Assembly (NCBI GenBank): GCA_013397455.1
Contig: VYZB01000030.1
Coordinates: 1,396,334 to 1,460,333, forward strand
Source: Crotophaga sulcirostris
Taxonomy: Eukaryota > Chordata > Aves > Cuculiformes > Crotophagidae
DNA length: 64,000 nt
Direction: 5' to 3'
The notes beneath the pieces are model-generated. The model did not search any database. It was given only the letters and a program-made list of their open reading frames with translations, and had not been told where the DNA came from. The position numbers and the translations under genes are program-made. Positions 62,861 to 64,000 of this stretch are shown here, piece by piece. Position 1 is the first letter of the stretch. Each line of letters starts with the position of its first letter.

Positions 62861-64000
62861 GCAGGTGTCACAGATCTGGAATTATACAATAGACAAATAT
62901 TATAGGGAGAACAGTGGGAGCCAGCAGTACCCTATAGTTTGTTGTAGCTTTCATAATGTTGGTGATTCCTATTCAAGTGCAGTATTTCAGGTTATCACTC
63001 CACTGGTCAGTTATCAGACTGGGGATGAGAAACTGCTTATTTTGCTGGAAGAACATAATTGCAATCAATAGAAATAACCTGATGAGGAACAATTAGCAAA
63101 TTTACTAATTCTATGCAGCTTTCCCAGAGAAATTCCCGAACGCTTGTTTTTTTTGAGGATTCCCTAGTTTTCTCAGCCCCCAGTGACTTTCTGTAACAGC
63201 AACACAAGTTGCCCTTTGGGGAAAACACTTTTTCTTCCCCCCAAAAATCTGCATATTTCCCTGTTGAGGATGGTATCTTTCATGTGATTCTTCATCAGGC
63301 TGAGTGTTTTTGCTCTACCTCTCCCACATCACTTCCAGTCTGTCCCAAGATACAGTCTAGGGGGAGCCACAGGTCCATCCTTATTGAGCCCCTGCCTGGC
63401 TTTCCATGATGCTCCCTTTCGATGCTTCCTTTTGTCTTCCTCCGCGCTGTGACCCAGTGCTTACCGAAGGAAATCAGAGTGGAATACAGTGGAACAGATT
63501 AATATCCATTGTGAAGGGATGTGGGGAATACACAGTCACACAGCCTGGATGCTTGGCAGCTCCGTGTGCAACAGGAGGGGAAAATGAAAGCGAAAAGTGC
63601 ATGCATCAGAGGAACAGCAGCTGGGGCCCTTTGATTAGTCTATACAGATCATGCCTGGAAAAAATCAGAGGGGGTTCTTGTCCCAGCAGTGGCACTAAGG
63701 TCAGACCACTGCTCACACCAGCACCATCTCCAAGCAGAGCACATCACTCATGCGTCGGTCGAGCAAAGATCATGGAAGCTGTGAGGCTGTTGGCCTCATG
63801 TACAAATACGCTTCCCTGCAGACTGCATAGGGGAGGAAAAATGAGGGAAATGTATGAAGTGCAATGATTTCAGTCCAGAATAACTTTGCCAGTGATAACA
63901 CACAGTCCTCTTTATAACTTTGACCTCATAGCTCAAAAAGAATTGCAGGTGTTTAGGTATCTAAAACTAGGCAAAGACTTCAGCCACCAAAGCTTTTGAG
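62861..64000. other. Unannotated sequence to window end
   Basis: A 153-codon plus-strand frame at 63406-63867 has no recognisable domain. No RNA gene or transposon was seen. Confidence 0.5.

Noticed and set aside
63406..63867. 153-codon plus-strand frame near the window end
   Set aside because: It has low-complexity Ser/Pro/Cys content typical of random translation and no domain.
1..64000. Search for an LTR retrovirus-like element, CRISPR array, tRNA or rRNA
   Set aside because: No paired long terminal repeats, regularly spaced repeats, tRNA A/B-box cloverleaf or rRNA core sequence was recognised by eye on either strand.

Overview
The window looks like bird nuclear DNA from a gene-poor region, either intergenic or deep intronic. 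The base composition is AT-leaning and CpG is depleted. No reading frame has a recognisable protein domain outside transposon remains. The clearest signals are pieces of CR1 LINE retrotransposons. Two of the three young-looking CR1 copies end in tandem copies of the 8-base repeat that is the hallmark of avian CR1 3' ends, and the third keeps one copy. No rRNA, tRNA, CRISPR, viral or bacterial-type structure was seen.

Layout: (1) 0-10 kb: an old antisense CR1 (about 1.24-2.78 kb), an AT-rich quasi-repetitive stretch (5.0-5.3 kb), and a small CpG-rich block with a TATA box (8.09-8.28 kb). (2) 10-16 kb: a second old antisense CR1 (10.09-10.52 kb), a duplicated 28-29 bp motif (11.12-11.34 kb), and SINE/MIR-like remnants. 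(3) 16-39 kb: mostly featureless, with MIR-like remnants at 21.9 and 27.4 kb. A cluster at 25.8-26.5 kb combines an open frame with one hydrophobic segment, a five-unit TGACG-type pentamer repeat and a near-perfect RFX X-box. A second X-box-like site lies at 31.0 kb. (4) 39.4-45.2 kb: three younger CR1 fragments in the order sense, antisense, sense. The first two have facing 3' ends about 0.6 kb apart. (5) 45-58 kb: two homeodomain-core clusters that look like enhancers (49.4-49.9 and 54.2-54.5 kb) and a weak SINE remnant at 53.5-53.9 kb. (6) 58-64 kb: an old CR1 3' end in sense, an old antisense CR1 that still reads as reverse transcriptase, and a well-preserved MIR-like tail.

There are no confident host genes, so no pathway can be described. 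The value of the window lies in its layered retrotransposon record and a few candidate regulatory sites. CR1 and SINE identities rest on recognised family patterns and short translated motifs, not on a database search. Boundaries are approximate to tens of bases.
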